This document shows positions 1 to 8,572 of a stretch of DNA of 64,000 bases, piece by piece. The notes beneath the pieces are model-generated. The model did not search any database, was not told the DNA's origin, and saw nothing but the letters and a program-made list of their open reading frames with translations. Position numbers and translations under genes: made by a program. How positions within the stretch are numbered: position 1 is the stretch's first letter; every line of letters starts with the position of its first letter. The stretch is taken from positions 310,001-374,000 of the forward strand of contig NZ_JARGER010000038.1 in assembly GCF_029210375.1 (NCBI RefSeq), written 5' to 3'. Source of the DNA: Nocardioides sp. YIM 152315 (GTDB lineage: Bacteria > Actinomycetota > Actinomycetes > Propionibacteriales > Nocardioidaceae).

Positions 1-663
1 AGCGCCGCGCACGCGCGGGCGGAGGAGCTGCTCGCGGCGTTCGACCTCACCGAGCACGCCGGCCGGCCGGTCGCGACGCTCTCCGGCGGCCAGCGCCGGC
101 GGCTCGACGTGGCGATCGGCCTCGTGGCCGCGCCGCCGCTGCTCTTCCTCGACGAGCCGTCGACCGGGCTCGACCCGCAGAACCGCGTCAACCTCCAGGA
201 GCAGGTGCGCCGCCTCCACACCGACCTCGGCACCACGATCGTGCTCACCACCCACTACCTCGAGGAGGCCGACGCCCTTGCCGGCCGCGTCGTCGTCATC
301 GACCACGGCGAGGTGATCGCCGACGACAGCGCGCCACGGCTGAAGTCGGCGCTCGGCGACCTGGTGTCGCTGGGCTTCGCGGACCCGGCGCACGCCGCCG
401 CGGCCGCCGCCCGCGCGGAGCGGTTCGACGGCGCGCAGGTCGAGGTGTCCGGGACCGACGTGGCGATCCGCGTCGCCCACGGGCGCGACCTCGCCGGTGG
501 CCTCGTCGCCGACCTCGCCGCCGCGGGCACCCCCGTGAGCCGCATCGAGGTCGTCGGCCCGACGCTCGACGACGTCTTCCTCGACCTCACCGGACGCAGC
601 CTGCGCGAGTCCACCCCAGCCGACCAGCCCGACCGGTCCGAGCTCGAAGGAGCGGCAGCATGA
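1..663 (+). CDS. ABC exporter ATP-binding subunit (5' end cut off by window)
   Basis: The frame is open from base 1, so the gene starts left of the window; 220 codons are visible. The ABC signature LSGGQRRRLD lies at nt 79-108, Walker B LLFLDEP follows about 16 residues later, then a D-loop (STGLDP) and the switch-histidine segment VLTTHYLEEAD. Walker A is missing only because it lies upstream. The C-terminal extension after the nucleotide-binding domain is typical of DrrA/CcmA-type ATPases of drug or lipid exporters. The stop overlaps the next gene by four bases (ATGA), so the two subunits are translationally coupled. The substrate cannot be read from sequence. An internal ATG at 109 is not the true start because it falls after the signature motif. 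Confidence 0.93.
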   Translation, partial: SAAHARAEELLAAFDLTEHAGRPVATLSGGQRRRLDVAIGLVAAPPLLFLDEPSTGLDPQNRVNLQEQVRRLHTDLGTTIVLTTHYLEEADALAGRVVVIDHGEVIADDSAPRLKSALGDLVSLGFADPAHAAAAAARAERFDGAQVEVSGTDVAIRVAHGRDLAGGLVADLAAAGTPVSRIEVVGPTLDDVFLDLTGRSLRESTPADQPDRSELEGAAA

Positions 664-1439
664 GCACCCTGAGGACCGTCCCCGCCCGCGACCCCGGCTT
701 CCTCGCCGACACGTGGAACGTGATGACCCGCGAGCTGCGGCCGGTGCTCCGGCAGCCGGTCTCGGTGCTCTTCGCGATGGTGCAGCCGCTGGTCTTCCTG
801 GCGCTCTTCGCGCCGCTGCTGCCCGACGGCGGGCCGGGTGGCTCGGCGCTCCAGTGGTTCGTGCCCGGCATCGTCGCGATGACCGCGCTGATGAGCGCCA
901 GCTTCACCGGCGCCAACCTGACCGAGGAGATCGTGACCGGCTCCCACGAGCGGCTGCTCGTGTCGCCGCTGTCGCGTCCGGCCCAGCTGGTCGGGCGGGC
1001 GCTGAAGGAGGTCGTGCCGATGCTGATGCAGACCGCGATCATCCTGGTGGCGGTCACGCCGTTCTCCTTCGACCTGCACCTCGGTGGCGTGCTCGTCGGG
1101 ATGCTGGTGCTGGCGCTCCTCGCCGTCGGCATCGGGGCGCTCAGCTTCACGCTGGCGCTCGTGTCGAAGGAGCAGCAGTGGCTCTTCTGGACGGTGCAGC
1201 AGACGCTGATCTTCCCACTGCTGCTGACCGCCGGCGTGCTGCTGCCTCTCGACGAGGCGCCGAGGTGGCTCGAGGTGGCCTCGCACGTCAACCCGCTGAC
1301 CTATGTGGTCGAGGCCGAGCGCGCACTCTTCACCGGGGCGTTCCCGGCCGACACGGTGCTGGCCGGCTTCGTGGCCGCCGGCGTCACCGCCCTGGCCGGC
1401 CTGCTGATCGGCGTCCGCGCGATGAACCGCTCCAGCTGA
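660..1439 (+). CDS. ABC-2 type transporter permease
   Basis: 259 residues with an N-terminal cytoplasmic stretch and about six hydrophobic segments, the fold of ABC-2 (DrrB-like) permeases. It is the membrane partner of the ATPase ending at 663, with an ATGA overlap. ABC-2 pairs usually export drugs, polyketides or polysaccharides; nothing here fixes the cargo. A strong palindrome (1445-1471) sits six bases after the stop and closes the operon. The family assignment is firm and the substrate unknown. Confidence 0.9.
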   Translation: MSTLRTVPARDPGFLADTWNVMTRELRPVLRQPVSVLFAMVQPLVFLALFAPLLPDGGPGGSALQWFVPGIVAMTALMSASFTGANLTEEIVTGSHERLLVSPLSRPAQLVGRALKEVVPMLMQTAIILVAVTPFSFDLHLGGVLVGMLVLALLAVGIGALSFTLALVSKEQQWLFWTVQQTLIFPLLLTAGVLLPLDEAPRWLEVASHVNPLTYVVEAERALFTGAFPADTVLAGFVAAGVTALAGLLIGVRAMNRSS

Positions 1440-1444
1440 GCGCC

Positions 1445-1471
1445 GACCCGCCCGAAAGTTTCGGGCGGGTC
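1445..1471. terminator. Perfect 13-bp palindrome, bidirectional terminator
   Basis: GACCCGCCCGAAA (1445-1457), one centre base, then its exact reverse complement (1459-1471). It lies between the convergent ABC permease and methyltransferase genes and includes part of the methyltransferase stop codon. No long T-run follows, as is common for actinobacterial terminators. The same core sequence recurs at 8573-8613. Confidence 0.75.
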
Positions 1472-2114
1472 AGCGTCTCCGGGCGACGAGGACGGCGTCG
1501 GTGACGTGGTGGCTCTCCTCGTGGCGCACCTCGTCGCGCGTGCGCGCCTCGGCCCGGACGTCGAAGGCGTCCGGGTCGACGGCCGGCAGCAGGTCATCGG
1601 CCGAGAAGAGCACGCCGGGCAGCGACCAGCGCAGGCCGGTGTGCTCGTCGTCGGGGTGGTGGCCGGCGACCAGCAGGGTCCCGCGCGGCGCGACCGCCTC
1701 GGCCATCGCGCCGGTGGCCCGGAGCATGCCGTCGTCGAGCAGATGCAGGAAGCACGAGGTGACCAGGTCCCACTGCTCGCCGTCCGGGGTCCACGTGCGC
1801 AGGTCGGCGTGCCGCCACTCGATGCGGTCGGCGACCCCGCGCTCGGCGGCGTGCTCGGCGGCCTTGCGCAGCCCGGCCTCGGAGAAGTCGATCGCCGTCA
1901 CCTGCCAGCCCTGCTCGGCCAGCCAGATCGCGTCGCCGCCCTCGCCGCAGCCGAGGTCGACCACGCGGCCCGGTCGCAGGTCGCTCGCCTCGACGACGAG
2001 TACGGCGTTCGGCCGGCCGCTCCACGTGCGGCCCTCGCCGCCGTACCGCTCGTCCCAGGACGGCTGCTCGAAGTGCTCGCGGGTGATCTCGGCATGCTGG
2101 TGCTCACTGCTCAT
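1470..2114 (-). CDS. Class I SAM-dependent methyltransferase
   Basis: 214 residues from ATG (2112-2114). Motif I is VDLGCGEGG at about residues 52-60, followed by an acidic post-I strand (VTAIDFS) and a motif-IV-like DLVTSCFLHLL. This is a small Rossmann methyltransferase of the Methyltransf_25/TehB-like group; the substrate is unknown. The frame stays open upstream to 2726, but that part is antisense to the XRE gene and is not used. It is divergent from the XRE-cupin regulator across a 66-base gap holding a perfect palindrome, so that regulator may control it. Its 3' end overlaps the terminator palindrome. Confidence 0.85.
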   Translation of the reverse strand: MSSEHQHAEITREHFEQPSWDERYGGEGRTWSGRPNAVLVVEASDLRPGRVVDLGCGEGGDAIWLAEQGWQVTAIDFSEAGLRKAAEHAAERGVADRIEWRHADLRTWTPDGEQWDLVTSCFLHLLDDGMLRATGAMAEAVAPRGTLLVAGHHPDDEHTGLRWSLPGVLFSADDLLPAVDPDAFDVRAEARTRDEVRHEESHHVTDAVLVARRR

Positions 2115-2144
2115 GTCCCGAGTATGAGCGGTCGGTTTGCGGAT

Positions 2145-2171
2145 CAACAACAGTTGTTGCCGGCCTGGCAA
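2145..2171. promoter_or_regulatory. Operator-like palindromes between divergent genes
   Basis: CAACAAC-A-GTTGTTG (2145-2159) is a perfect 7-bp inverted repeat. An overlapping second one, TTGCC-N5-GGCAA (2157-2171), ends ten bases before the XRE-cupin start. They lie between the methyltransferase (-) and its divergent XRE regulator (+), the usual position for an autoregulatory operator. That the XRE protein binds here is inference. Confidence 0.5.
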
Positions 2172-2180
2172 ACTGGACCC

Positions 2181-2729
2181 ATGGACGAGCTCGCCCGGGT
2201 CGGACCGCGGCTGCGCGCGCTGCGCCAGGAGCGCGGCGTCACGCTTCGTGACCTCGCCGACGAGACCGGCATCTCCGTGAGCACCCTGTCGCGGTTGGAG
2301 TCCGGGCAGCGACGACCGACGCTCGAGCAGCTCCTCCCCCTGGCTCGCGCCCACCGGGTCTCGCTCGACGAGCTCGTGGACGCCCCGGCGACCGGCGACC
2401 CCCGCGTGCAGCTGCGCACGTCGAGGCGGCACGGCCGCACCTACCTCCACCTCACCCAGCGCCCGGGCGGGCTGCAGGCCTACAAGATCGTCTTCCCCCC
2501 GGAGCCCTCCGCGATCGTCGACCTGCGGACCCACGAGGGCTACGACTGGATGTACGTCCTCTCCGGCCAGCTCCGGCTGGTGATCGGCGACCGCGACCTG
2601 CTGCTCGGCCCCGGCGAGGTCGTCGACTTCGACACCCGCACCCCGCACTGGATCGGCAACCCCGGCCCGCACACCACCGAGGTGCTCGCGCTCTACGGCC
2701 CCCAGGGGGAGCGGATGCACGTCCACTGA
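2181..2729 (+). CDS. XRE-family regulator with C-terminal cupin sensor domain
   Basis: 182 residues from ATG at 2181. An HTH_3/XRE domain covers about residues 7-62 (TLRDLADETGISVSTLSRLE), and a cupin_2 domain covers about 105-178 (YVLSGQLRLVIGD, GEVVDF). The layout is that of small one-component regulators such as PuuR/SutR-like proteins, in which the cupin binds a small ligand. An open frame extends upstream to 1506, but that part lies antisense to the methyltransferase. The regulator probably controls itself and the divergent methyltransferase through the palindromes at 2145-2171. The ligand is unknown. Confidence 0.88.
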   Translation: MDELARVGPRLRALRQERGVTLRDLADETGISVSTLSRLESGQRRPTLEQLLPLARAHRVSLDELVDAPATGDPRVQLRTSRRHGRTYLHLTQRPGGLQAYKIVFPPEPSAIVDLRTHEGYDWMYVLSGQLRLVIGDRDLLLGPGEVVDFDTRTPHWIGNPGPHTTEVLALYGPQGERMHVH

Positions 2730-2752
2730 CGGCCGTGCGAGAGGGTTGCGGC

Positions 2753-3364
2753 GTGAGTACTGACGGCGAGCGACTCGCCACCTGGCTCGAGGACCTCGGG
2801 CTCGCCGACGCCCTGGCCGAGGCCGGGCTGCCGACCTTCACCCGCGACTCGTCGGGACGAGCCGTCTGGAGCGAACCCGACCGGGTGCCCGAGCTCGACC
2901 GCGCCCTGCGCGGCCAGGGCAGCGAGCCGGAGCACGCCGTACCGGTCGCGCTGGTGCTGCTGGCCCGCCAGGCGCGGCTGCGGACCGAGCTCCTCGAGAG
3001 CCCGTGGTTCACCTACGAGACACTCGCGGAGGTGCGGGGCGCGTCGGTCGACGCGACGCGGTACGCCGTGCACAAGGCCGCCCAGACGCATCGGCTGCTC
3101 GTCGTGCCGGTCGACGAGCGGGTGGTCGTCCCGGCGTTCCAGCTGGGCTCCGACGGCGAGGTGCGCCCGGAGGTCGCTCCACTGCTCGAGCCACTCCTCG
3201 CGGCCGGGATGGACCCCTGGCGCGCGTGGGCCTGGCTCACCCAGCCGGCCGCGCTCACGCTCGGACAGGCGCCCGAGAAGGCCGTCACCGACCCCGAGAT
3301 GGCCGACCTGGTCCGGCACGCCGCCCTCCGCCTCGCCGAGCACCTCCCCGACGTTGAGTCGTGA
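2753..3364 (+). CDS. Conserved hypothetical protein
   Basis: 203 residues if started at GTG 2753, which has a purine-rich ribosome site (GAGAGG) about seven bases ahead; GTG 2735 is an alternative without one. The middle (about residues 75-130) reads like a helical DNA-binding-type region (TYETLAEVRGASVDATRYAVHKAAQTHRL is the area, positions about 85-113). The C-terminal 45 residues (WRAWAWLTQPAALTLGQAP) loosely recall the W..L..P...L.G..P pattern of DUF2384 (MbcA/ParS/Xre) antitoxins. No toxin partner is adjacent. The function is not recognised. It ends inside the hairpin repeat starting at 3354. Confidence 0.6.
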   Translation: MSTDGERLATWLEDLGLADALAEAGLPTFTRDSSGRAVWSEPDRVPELDRALRGQGSEPEHAVPVALVLLARQARLRTELLESPWFTYETLAEVRGASVDATRYAVHKAAQTHRLLVVPVDERVVVPAFQLGSDGEVRPEVAPLLEPLLAAGMDPWRAWAWLTQPAALTLGQAPEKAVTDPEMADLVRHAALRLAEHLPDVES

Positions 3365-3466
3365 CTTTCGGTCACTCGAATCGGGAGTTCTGGACACCCG
3401 GCGGCAGAAAGTCCGGACCCAACTGACGAAAGGTCCCGATTCAACCGTCAGAAGTCCCGATTCGAC
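3354..3466. repeat. Palindromic intergenic repeat, TTGARTCGGGACTTCTGACGG family (copy 1)
   Basis: Imperfect arms 3354-3375 and 3424-3444 pair around a 48-base interior. A further half-copy (CCGTCAGAAGTCCCGATT) follows at 3445-3462. The element sits between two convergent genes and contributes the last codons of the hydrolase (Ser-Asn-Arg-Asp-Phe-stop). A close relative occupies 28968-29042. It probably acts as a terminator, and its recurrence marks it as a dispersed repeat. Confidence 0.7.
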
Positions 3467-4131
3467 CCGTCGAGGATCGCCAGGGTCTGCTCCCAGGCGG
3501 CGGAGTCCGGGTCGACGACGGTGAAGTGGTCGCCGTCGACCTCCACGAGCTCGGCGGTGGCACCGGCCGCGCGGGCGGCGCCGACGTAGGCCCGGGACTG
3601 GGAGATCGGCACGACGTCGTCGTCGCTGCCGTGCACGCACCAGACGGGGACGCCGAGCGGCACCTGGCGGATCGGGTCGACGTCGTCGTCGGCGGCGGTC
3701 GGCGGGTGACCGAGGAAGCGCTCGACGGCGCCGTCGCCCAGGCCGGCGCCGTACGCCGCCCGCAGGTCGAGCACGCCGGCCTGGCTCACGACATGGGTCA
3801 GGCCGCCGTGCCCGGCCGCCCAGGCGACGAGGTGGCCGCCGGCCGAGTGACCGATCCCGACGACGCTGCCGGAGTCGACGGGGCAGGCGGCGAGGGCCGC
3901 GCGGACGTCGGCGAGGGTGTCGGCGGCGCCGGTGCCGCGGCGGTACTCGACGACCCAGGTCGCCCAGCCTCGGTCGAGGAGGGAGGGCACCAGCGGGAGC
4001 GCGTACTCGATCCCGTACGCCGGCCTCCAGAACCCGCCGTGCACCAGCACCGCCACGCCGACGGGGTCATGGGCCGGGAGCGAAAGCATCCCGAACTGCG
4101 ACGGGTGGTCGCCGTACGGGATCCGCCTCAT
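3448..4131 (-). CDS. Alpha/beta hydrolase (esterase/kynurenine formamidase-like)
   Basis: 227 residues from ATG (4129-4131). An oxyanion-type HGGFW stands near the N terminus ([13 protein letters not shown]). The nucleophile elbow GHSAGG is at about residue 103, with an acid in GSDDDVVP and a late histidine in DGDHFTVVD. The HGGFW plus GHSAGG pair is typical of the BD-FAE/kynurenine formamidase-like hydrolases. The start overlaps the purL stop by four bases (TCAT on the top strand), so it is translationally coupled to purL. The link to purine synthesis is probably only positional. The C-terminal five codons come from the intergenic repeat. Confidence 0.85.
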   Translation of the reverse strand: MRRIPYGDHPSQFGMLSLPAHDPVGVAVLVHGGFWRPAYGIEYALPLVPSLLDRGWATWVVEYRRGTGAADTLADVRAALAACPVDSGSVVGIGHSAGGHLVAWAAGHGGLTHVVSQAGVLDLRAAYGAGLGDGAVERFLGHPPTAADDDVDPIRQVPLGVPVWCVHGSDDDVVPISQSRAYVGAARAAGATAELVEVDGDHFTVVDPDSAAWEQTLAILDGSNRDF

Positions 4132-6368
4132 GCGAGCGCGGCGGGGAGGGTGGCGGTCCAGGTGGCGCGCAGCTCGTCGAGCGGGATCTCGAACTGCCCG
4201 TCGACCGCGAGGGAGTCGCCACCGGTGACGCCGAGCGCGGTGAGGGGCACGCCGTGCTCGTCCGCGAGCTCGACAAGCCGCTCGGCGTGGCCGTCGGGCA
4301 CGCTGACGAGCACCCGACCGGCGGACTCGCTGAAGAGGCCGAGGAACGCGTCGCCGGGCAGCGTCACCGAGACACCGACGCCGTGGCGCAGCGCGGCCTC
4401 CGCGAGCGCCTGGGCAAGACCCCCGTCGGACAGGTCGTGCGCGGAGGTGAGCAGCCCGACGCCGGCGTGCAGCAACCGGGCGAGCGAGCGCTCGGCGTCG
4501 AGGTCGACCTGCGGCGGCAGCCCGCCGAGGTGACCGTGCACGACGTGGGCCCACTCCGAGCCGGAGAGCTCCTCGCGGGTCTCGCCGAGCAGGAACACCC
4601 GCTCGCCCGCGACCGACCAGGCCGACGGCGTACGCCGGGTCACGTCCTCGATCACGCCGAGCACGGCGACGACCGGGGTCGGCAGGATGGCGGTCTCGCC
4701 GGTCTGGTTGTAGAGGCTGACGTTGCCGCCGGTGACCGGGACGCCGAGCTCGGCGCACGCGTCCCTGAGCCCGCGGCAGGCCTCCGCGAACTGCCACATC
4801 ACCGCCGGGTCCTCCGGCGAGCCGAAGTTGAGGCAGTCGGAGATCGCGAGCGGCACGGCGCCGCCGGTCGCCACGTTGCGGTAGCTCTCGACGAGGGCGA
4901 GCTGCGCGCCGGCGTACGGGTCCAGCTTGGCGAACCGTCCGTTGCAGTCGGTCGACACCGCGACGCCGAGGTTGGTCTCCTCGTCGACGCGGATCATGCC
5001 GCTGTCACTGGGCTGCGCGAGCACGGTGTTGCCGCGGACGTAGCGGTCGTACTGGTCGGTGATCCAGGACTTGTCGCAGAGGTTGGGGCTCGCGAGCAGC
5101 GTGAGCAGGGTCGTGCGCAGGTCGTCACCCGAGGCCGGTCGCGGCAGCGTCTCCGCCGCGGCGGCCTGCAGGTCGTCCTGCCACTCGGGTCGAGCCAGGG
5201 GCCGGTGGTAGGTCGGGCCGTCGTGCGCGACCGAGCGCGGGGGAACGTCGACGACGCGCTCGCCGTGCCAGTCGATCTCGAGCCGGCCGGTGTCGGTGAC
5301 CTCGCCGACCACGACCGCCTCGACGTCCCACTTCGCGCAGATCGCCATGAAGGCCTCGACGTCGCCGGGCTCGACGACCGCCATCATCCGCTCCTGCGAC
5401 TCGCTCATCAGGATCTCCTCCGGCGCGAGCGTGGAGTCGCGCAGCGGCACCCGGTCGAGCTCGACGTGCATGCCGCCGTCGCCGGCCGAGGCGAGCTCGG
5501 AGGTGGCGCACGAGAGCCCGGCACCGCCGAGGTCCTGGATGCCGGCGACCAAACCGGCGGCGAAGACCTCGAGCGTGCACTCGATGAGCAGCTTCTCCAT
5601 GAACGGGTCGCCGACCTGCACGCTGGGCCGCTTCGCCGGGCCGTCGGCGTCGAACGTCTCGCTCGCGAGGACGCTCACGCCGCCGATGCCGTCGCCGCCG
5701 GTGCGCGCGCCGTAGAGGATCACCTGGTTGCCGACGCCGGAAGCCTTGGCCAGGTGGAGGTCCTCGTGCCGCAGCACGCCGACGCAGAGCGCGTTGACGA
5801 GCGGGTTGCCGACGTACGTCGGGTCGAAGACCGCTTCGCCGCCGATGTTGGGCAGGCCCAGGCAGTTGCCGTAGCCGCCGACGCCCGCGACGATCCCCGG
5901 CAGCACCCGGTGGGTGTCGTCGGCGTCGAGCGGGCCGAAGCGCAGCGGGTCCATCACGGCGACCGGGCGCGCACCCATCGCGAGGATGTCGCGGACGATG
6001 CCGCCGACGCCGGTCGCCGCGCCCTGGTAGGGCTCGACGTACGACGGGTGGTTGTGGCTCTCGACCTTGAAGGTGACCGCGTAGCCCTGGCCGATGTCGA
6101 TGACGCCGGCGTTCTCGCCGATGCCGGCCAGCATCTTGCCGACCGAGGTCTCCTGGCTGAGCTCGGAGAACTGCTTGAGGTGCACCTTGGAGCTCTTGTA
6201 GGAGCAGTGCTCGCTCCACATGACGGAGTACATCGCGAGCTCGGAGCTGGTGGGCCGGCGACCTAGGATCTCGCGGATCCGCTGGTACTCGTCGGCCTTG
6301 AGGCCGAGGTCGGCCCACGGCTGCTCGCGGTGGGGGTCTTCGGCGGCGACAGCGACGGTGTCCAGCAC
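4128..6368 (-). CDS. purL: Phosphoribosylformylglycinamidine synthase subunit PurL
   Basis: 746 residues from GTG (6366-6368). This is the small-type FGAM synthase II, which with PurQ and PurS converts FGAR and glutamine to FGAM in purine synthesis. The N-terminal [12 protein letters not shown] (about residues 49-60) is the family hallmark. Gly-rich segments [28 protein letters not shown] and [14 protein letters not shown] mark the two AIR-synthase-like repeats. The length matches the PurL of the PurLQS complex, and purQ/purS occur separately at 16.9-17.9 kb. The downstream hydrolase overlaps by four bases. In the related mycobacterial order purF and purM lie beyond purL, so here they may lie left of the window. 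Confidence 0.97.
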   Translation of the reverse strand: MLDTVAVAAEDPHREQPWADLGLKADEYQRIREILGRRPTSSELAMYSVMWSEHCSYKSSKVHLKQFSELSQETSVGKMLAGIGENAGVIDIGQGYAVTFKVESHNHPSYVEPYQGAATGVGGIVRDILAMGARPVAVMDPLRFGPLDADDTHRVLPGIVAGVGGYGNCLGLPNIGGEAVFDPTYVGNPLVNALCVGVLRHEDLHLAKASGVGNQVILYGARTGGDGIGGVSVLASETFDADGPAKRPSVQVGDPFMEKLLIECTLEVFAAGLVAGIQDLGGAGLSCATSELASAGDGGMHVELDRVPLRDSTLAPEEILMSESQERMMAVVEPGDVEAFMAICAKWDVEAVVVGEVTDTGRLEIDWHGERVVDVPPRSVAHDGPTYHRPLARPEWQDDLQAAAAETLPRPASGDDLRTTLLTLLASPNLCDKSWITDQYDRYVRGNTVLAQPSDSGMIRVDEETNLGVAVSTDCNGRFAKLDPYAGAQLALVESYRNVATGGAVPLAISDCLNFGSPEDPAVMWQFAEACRGLRDACAELGVPVTGGNVSLYNQTGETAILPTPVVAVLGVIEDVTRRTPSAWSVAGERVFLLGETREELSGSEWAHVVHGHLGGLPPQVDLDAERSLARLLHAGVGLLTSAHDLSDGGLAQALAEAALRHGVGVSVTLPGDAFLGLFSESAGRVLVSVPDGHAERLVELADEHGVPLTALGVTGGDSLAVDGQFEIPLDELRATWTATLPAALA

Positions 6369-6382
6369 GGCGTCAATCTATC

Positions 6383-6424
6383 GGTGGTTTCGAGGCTCGG
6401 GCCCAGCGGCCCACGCACCTCGAG
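6383..6424. repeat. Degenerate GGTGGTTTCGAG repeat copy
   Basis: GGTGGTTTCGAGGCTCGG opens this stretch and GCACCTCGAG closes it. It resembles one arm and a decayed second arm of the repeat pair at 34205-34297. It fills the 68-base gap between the TetR gene and purL. The assignment to the same family is tentative. Confidence 0.35.
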
Positions 6425-6436
6425 CGCCGATGACCG

Positions 6437-6985
6437 CTACTTCAGCAGGCCGTCGGCGACGACCTCGAGCATCGGGCGTACGGCGGCCAGGTCGAGCTCG
6501 GACTGGTCGGCCACGGTCGCGACCCCGCCGACGAGGCGGGCCACCTGGAGCGCCGTGACGTCGTCGCGGACGGCGTCCTCGGCCCGGAGCCGGTCGAGCA
6601 CTCGGTCGCCGGCCGCGCGCAGCACCTCGCACTTGGTGCGGATCGGGGAGCCGTCGTCGCCCATCGCGCAGGTGATCTTCGCGGGGCCGCCCTTGTGGAC
6701 GCTGATCAGCCGGACGTACTCCTCGAACCACGCGAGGAGCAGGTCACGGGGGCTGCCCTGGTGGGCGAGCACCTTCTCCGCGGTCTCGTTGACCCCGTCG
6801 ACCCAGCTCTGCATGACGGCGTCGATGAGGTCGTCGCGCTTGGGGAAGTGGCGGTAGAGCGTGCCGGGACCGACGCCGGCCTGCTTGGCGATGAGGTCGA
6901 GCGAGGCGTCGTACCCCTGCTCCCGGAAGACCGTGCGCGCGACCTCGACGATCCGGTCGTAGTTGCGCTTCGCGTCGGCACGCAC
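6437..6985 (-). CDS. TetR-family transcriptional repressor
   Basis: 182 residues from GTG (6983-6985), with GGTGAG upstream. The N-terminal HTH is clear: a VARTVFREQGYDASLDLIAK helix pair and GVGPGTLYRHFPKRDDLIDAV (about residues 33-53, with the canonical TLYRHF). The C-terminal ligand domain resembles the SbtR/TetR_C_33 type of actinobacterial drug regulators. The frame runs open upstream to 8941 but is antisense to the MFS gene there. The divergent MFS exporter starts 120 bases away, and two matching operators (7012-7028 and 7045-7059) lie between them. A classic repressor-exporter pair is inferred. Confidence 0.92.
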   Translation of the reverse strand: MRADAKRNYDRIVEVARTVFREQGYDASLDLIAKQAGVGPGTLYRHFPKRDDLIDAVMQSWVDGVNETAEKVLAHQGSPRDLLLAWFEEYVRLISVHKGGPAKITCAMGDDGSPIRTKCEVLRAAGDRVLDRLRAEDAVRDDVTALQVARLVGGVATVADQSELDLAAVRPMLEVVADGLLK

Positions 6986-7011
6986 CGAAATCTCACCAAT
7001 GCCCTTGCTAA

Positions 7012-7059
7012 ACGGAGACAGTCTCCGTATTGTTCTTCGGGAAGCGGAGTCATCCTCCG
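7012..7059. promoter_or_regulatory. Two TetR-type operators in the divergent promoter
   Basis: ACGGAGAC-A-GTCTCCGT (7012-7028) is a perfect 8-bp inverted repeat. A second site, CGGAG-N5-CTCCG (7045-7059), has the same half-sites and spacer length as CGGAG-N5-CTCCG within the first (7013-7027). The two centres are 32 bases apart, about three helical turns, so dimers would sit on one face. The site between a TetR repressor and an exporter supports an operator role; binding is inference. Confidence 0.7.
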
Positions 7060-7105
7060 GATCTACTGTACCTCGGCCCACGAGGCCAGAACAGGACCTC
7101 TCTCC

Positions 7106-8566
7106 ATGTCGTCTCGCACCACCACCCTGCCCACCGAGCTGCCGCCGAACGCCGGCCGCGCGGCCGCCGGCATCGCGATCGTCCTGGTCGCCCAGCTGAT
7201 GATCGTCCTCGACGCCACCGTCGTGAACGTCGCCCTCCCCCGCATCGACGCCGCCCTGGGCTTCGGCCCGGCGTCCCTGTCGTGGGTCCTCAACGCCTAC
7301 ACCCTCGCCTTCGGGGGCCTGCTGCTGCTCGGCGGTCGCCTCGGCGACGTCCTCGGCCGGCTCAAGGTCTTCGAGATCGGGCTCGCGACGTTCACGGTCG
7401 CGTCCGCCCTCGGCGGCCTCGCCCAGACGCCGGGCCAGCTCGTCGCCGCGCGCACGCTCCAGGGCGTCGGGGCCGCGCTCGCCGCGCCCAGCGTCCTCGC
7501 CCTGCTCACCACCAGCGCCCCCGACGACGCCGCGCGCAACCGCGCGTTCGCGCTGTTCGGGGCCGTCTCCTCCGGCGGCGCCTCCATCGGGCTGATCCTC
7601 GGTGGGCTGCTGACCGACGTCGGCTCCTGGCGCTGGACGCTCTTCATCAACGTGCCGATCGGCCTCGCCGTGCTGGTGCTCGCGCCGCGGTTCGTCGCCG
7701 AGACGCCGCGCCGGACCGGGCGCTTCGACGTGGTCGGGGCGTTCGCCGCGACCGGCGGCGCGGTCCTGCTCGTGTGGTCCCTGATCGGTACGCCGGAGCA
7801 CGGCTGGCTGTCCGCGCGCACGATCGGCGGCTTCGCGGTCGGCCTCGCCCTCCTCGCCCTGCTCGCCCGCACCGAGACCCGGCACCCGCACCCGCTGGTG
7901 CAGCCGCGGCTGCTGCGCGACCGCAACCGGGTCGGCGCCCTGGCGGTGATGGCCCTGCTGATGGGCGCGAACCTCTCGATGTTCTTCCTGGTCGTCCAGT
8001 ACGTCCAGGGCGTCCTCGGGTTCGGGCCGCTGATGGCGGGCGTCGCGTTCCTCCCGTTCAGCCTCGGCATCTTCGCGACCTCGCGGGTCACCCCGGCGCT
8101 GCTCGGCCGGTTCCGCCCGCGGACGATGATGCTGGTCGGCACGGCCACCCTGGCGGCGTCGTACGCCTGGCTGAGCACCATCGGCGTGCACGACACCTAC
8201 CTGGCGGCGGTCTTCGGCCCGATGGTGCTCGCGGGTGTCTCGTCGGCGCTGGTGTTCATGCCGGTCACCGTGGTCGTGCTCTCCGGAGTCGAGCCCGAGC
8301 ACGCCGGGGCGGCCTCGGGCCTGCTGCAGACCACCCAGCAGCTCGGCGGTGCCGTGGGCGTCGCCGCGATCGTGTCGGCGTACGCCGCGGGCGCGGTGCC
8401 CGGCCAGCTGGTGCCGGGCATGCAGGCGGCGTTCCTCACCTCCGCGTCGTTCGCGGCGCTGGCGGTGCTGGTGTCGTTCGCGGTGCTGCGCCCGAGTCGC
8501 CGCACCCGCCCGGCCGAGGCCCCGGAGCCGGAGCTCGCCGCCGCGGTGGTCGCCGACGCGGCCTGA
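7106..8566 (+). CDS. MFS drug exporter, DHA2 (14-TM, EmrB/QacA-like) family
   Basis: 486 residues from ATG 7106. Motif D1-like LDATVVNVALPRI (about residues 36-48) and motif A GGRLGDVLGRLKVF (about 76-89) are both present, as is a motif-C-like stretch (GASIGLILGGLLTDVGSWRW, about 151-170). About 14 hydrophobic segments run through the protein. The family uses the proton gradient to export drugs or toxic metabolites across the inner membrane. It is divergent from a TetR repressor and followed by a very strong hairpin terminator (8573-8613), so it is a single-gene unit. The substrate is unknown. Confidence 0.93.
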   Translation: MSSRTTTLPTELPPNAGRAAAGIAIVLVAQLMIVLDATVVNVALPRIDAALGFGPASLSWVLNAYTLAFGGLLLLGGRLGDVLGRLKVFEIGLATFTVASALGGLAQTPGQLVAARTLQGVGAALAAPSVLALLTTSAPDDAARNRAFALFGAVSSGGASIGLILGGLLTDVGSWRWTLFINVPIGLAVLVLAPRFVAETPRRTGRFDVVGAFAATGGAVLLVWSLIGTPEHGWLSARTIGGFAVGLALLALLARTETRHPHPLVQPRLLRDRNRVGALAVMALLMGANLSMFFLVVQYVQGVLGFGPLMAGVAFLPFSLGIFATSRVTPALLGRFRPRTMMLVGTATLAASYAWLSTIGVHDTYLAAVFGPMVLAGVSSALVFMPVTVVVLSGVEPEHAGAASGLLQTTQQLGGAVGVAAIVSAYAAGAVPGQLVPGMQAAFLTSASFAALAVLVSFAVLRPSRRTRPAEAPEPELAAAVVADAA

Positions 8567-8572
8567 CCCCAC

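Noticed and set aside
4254..6266. 670-codon plus-strand open frame
   Set aside because: Antisense shadow of purL; no motif and Arg/Asp-biased composition.
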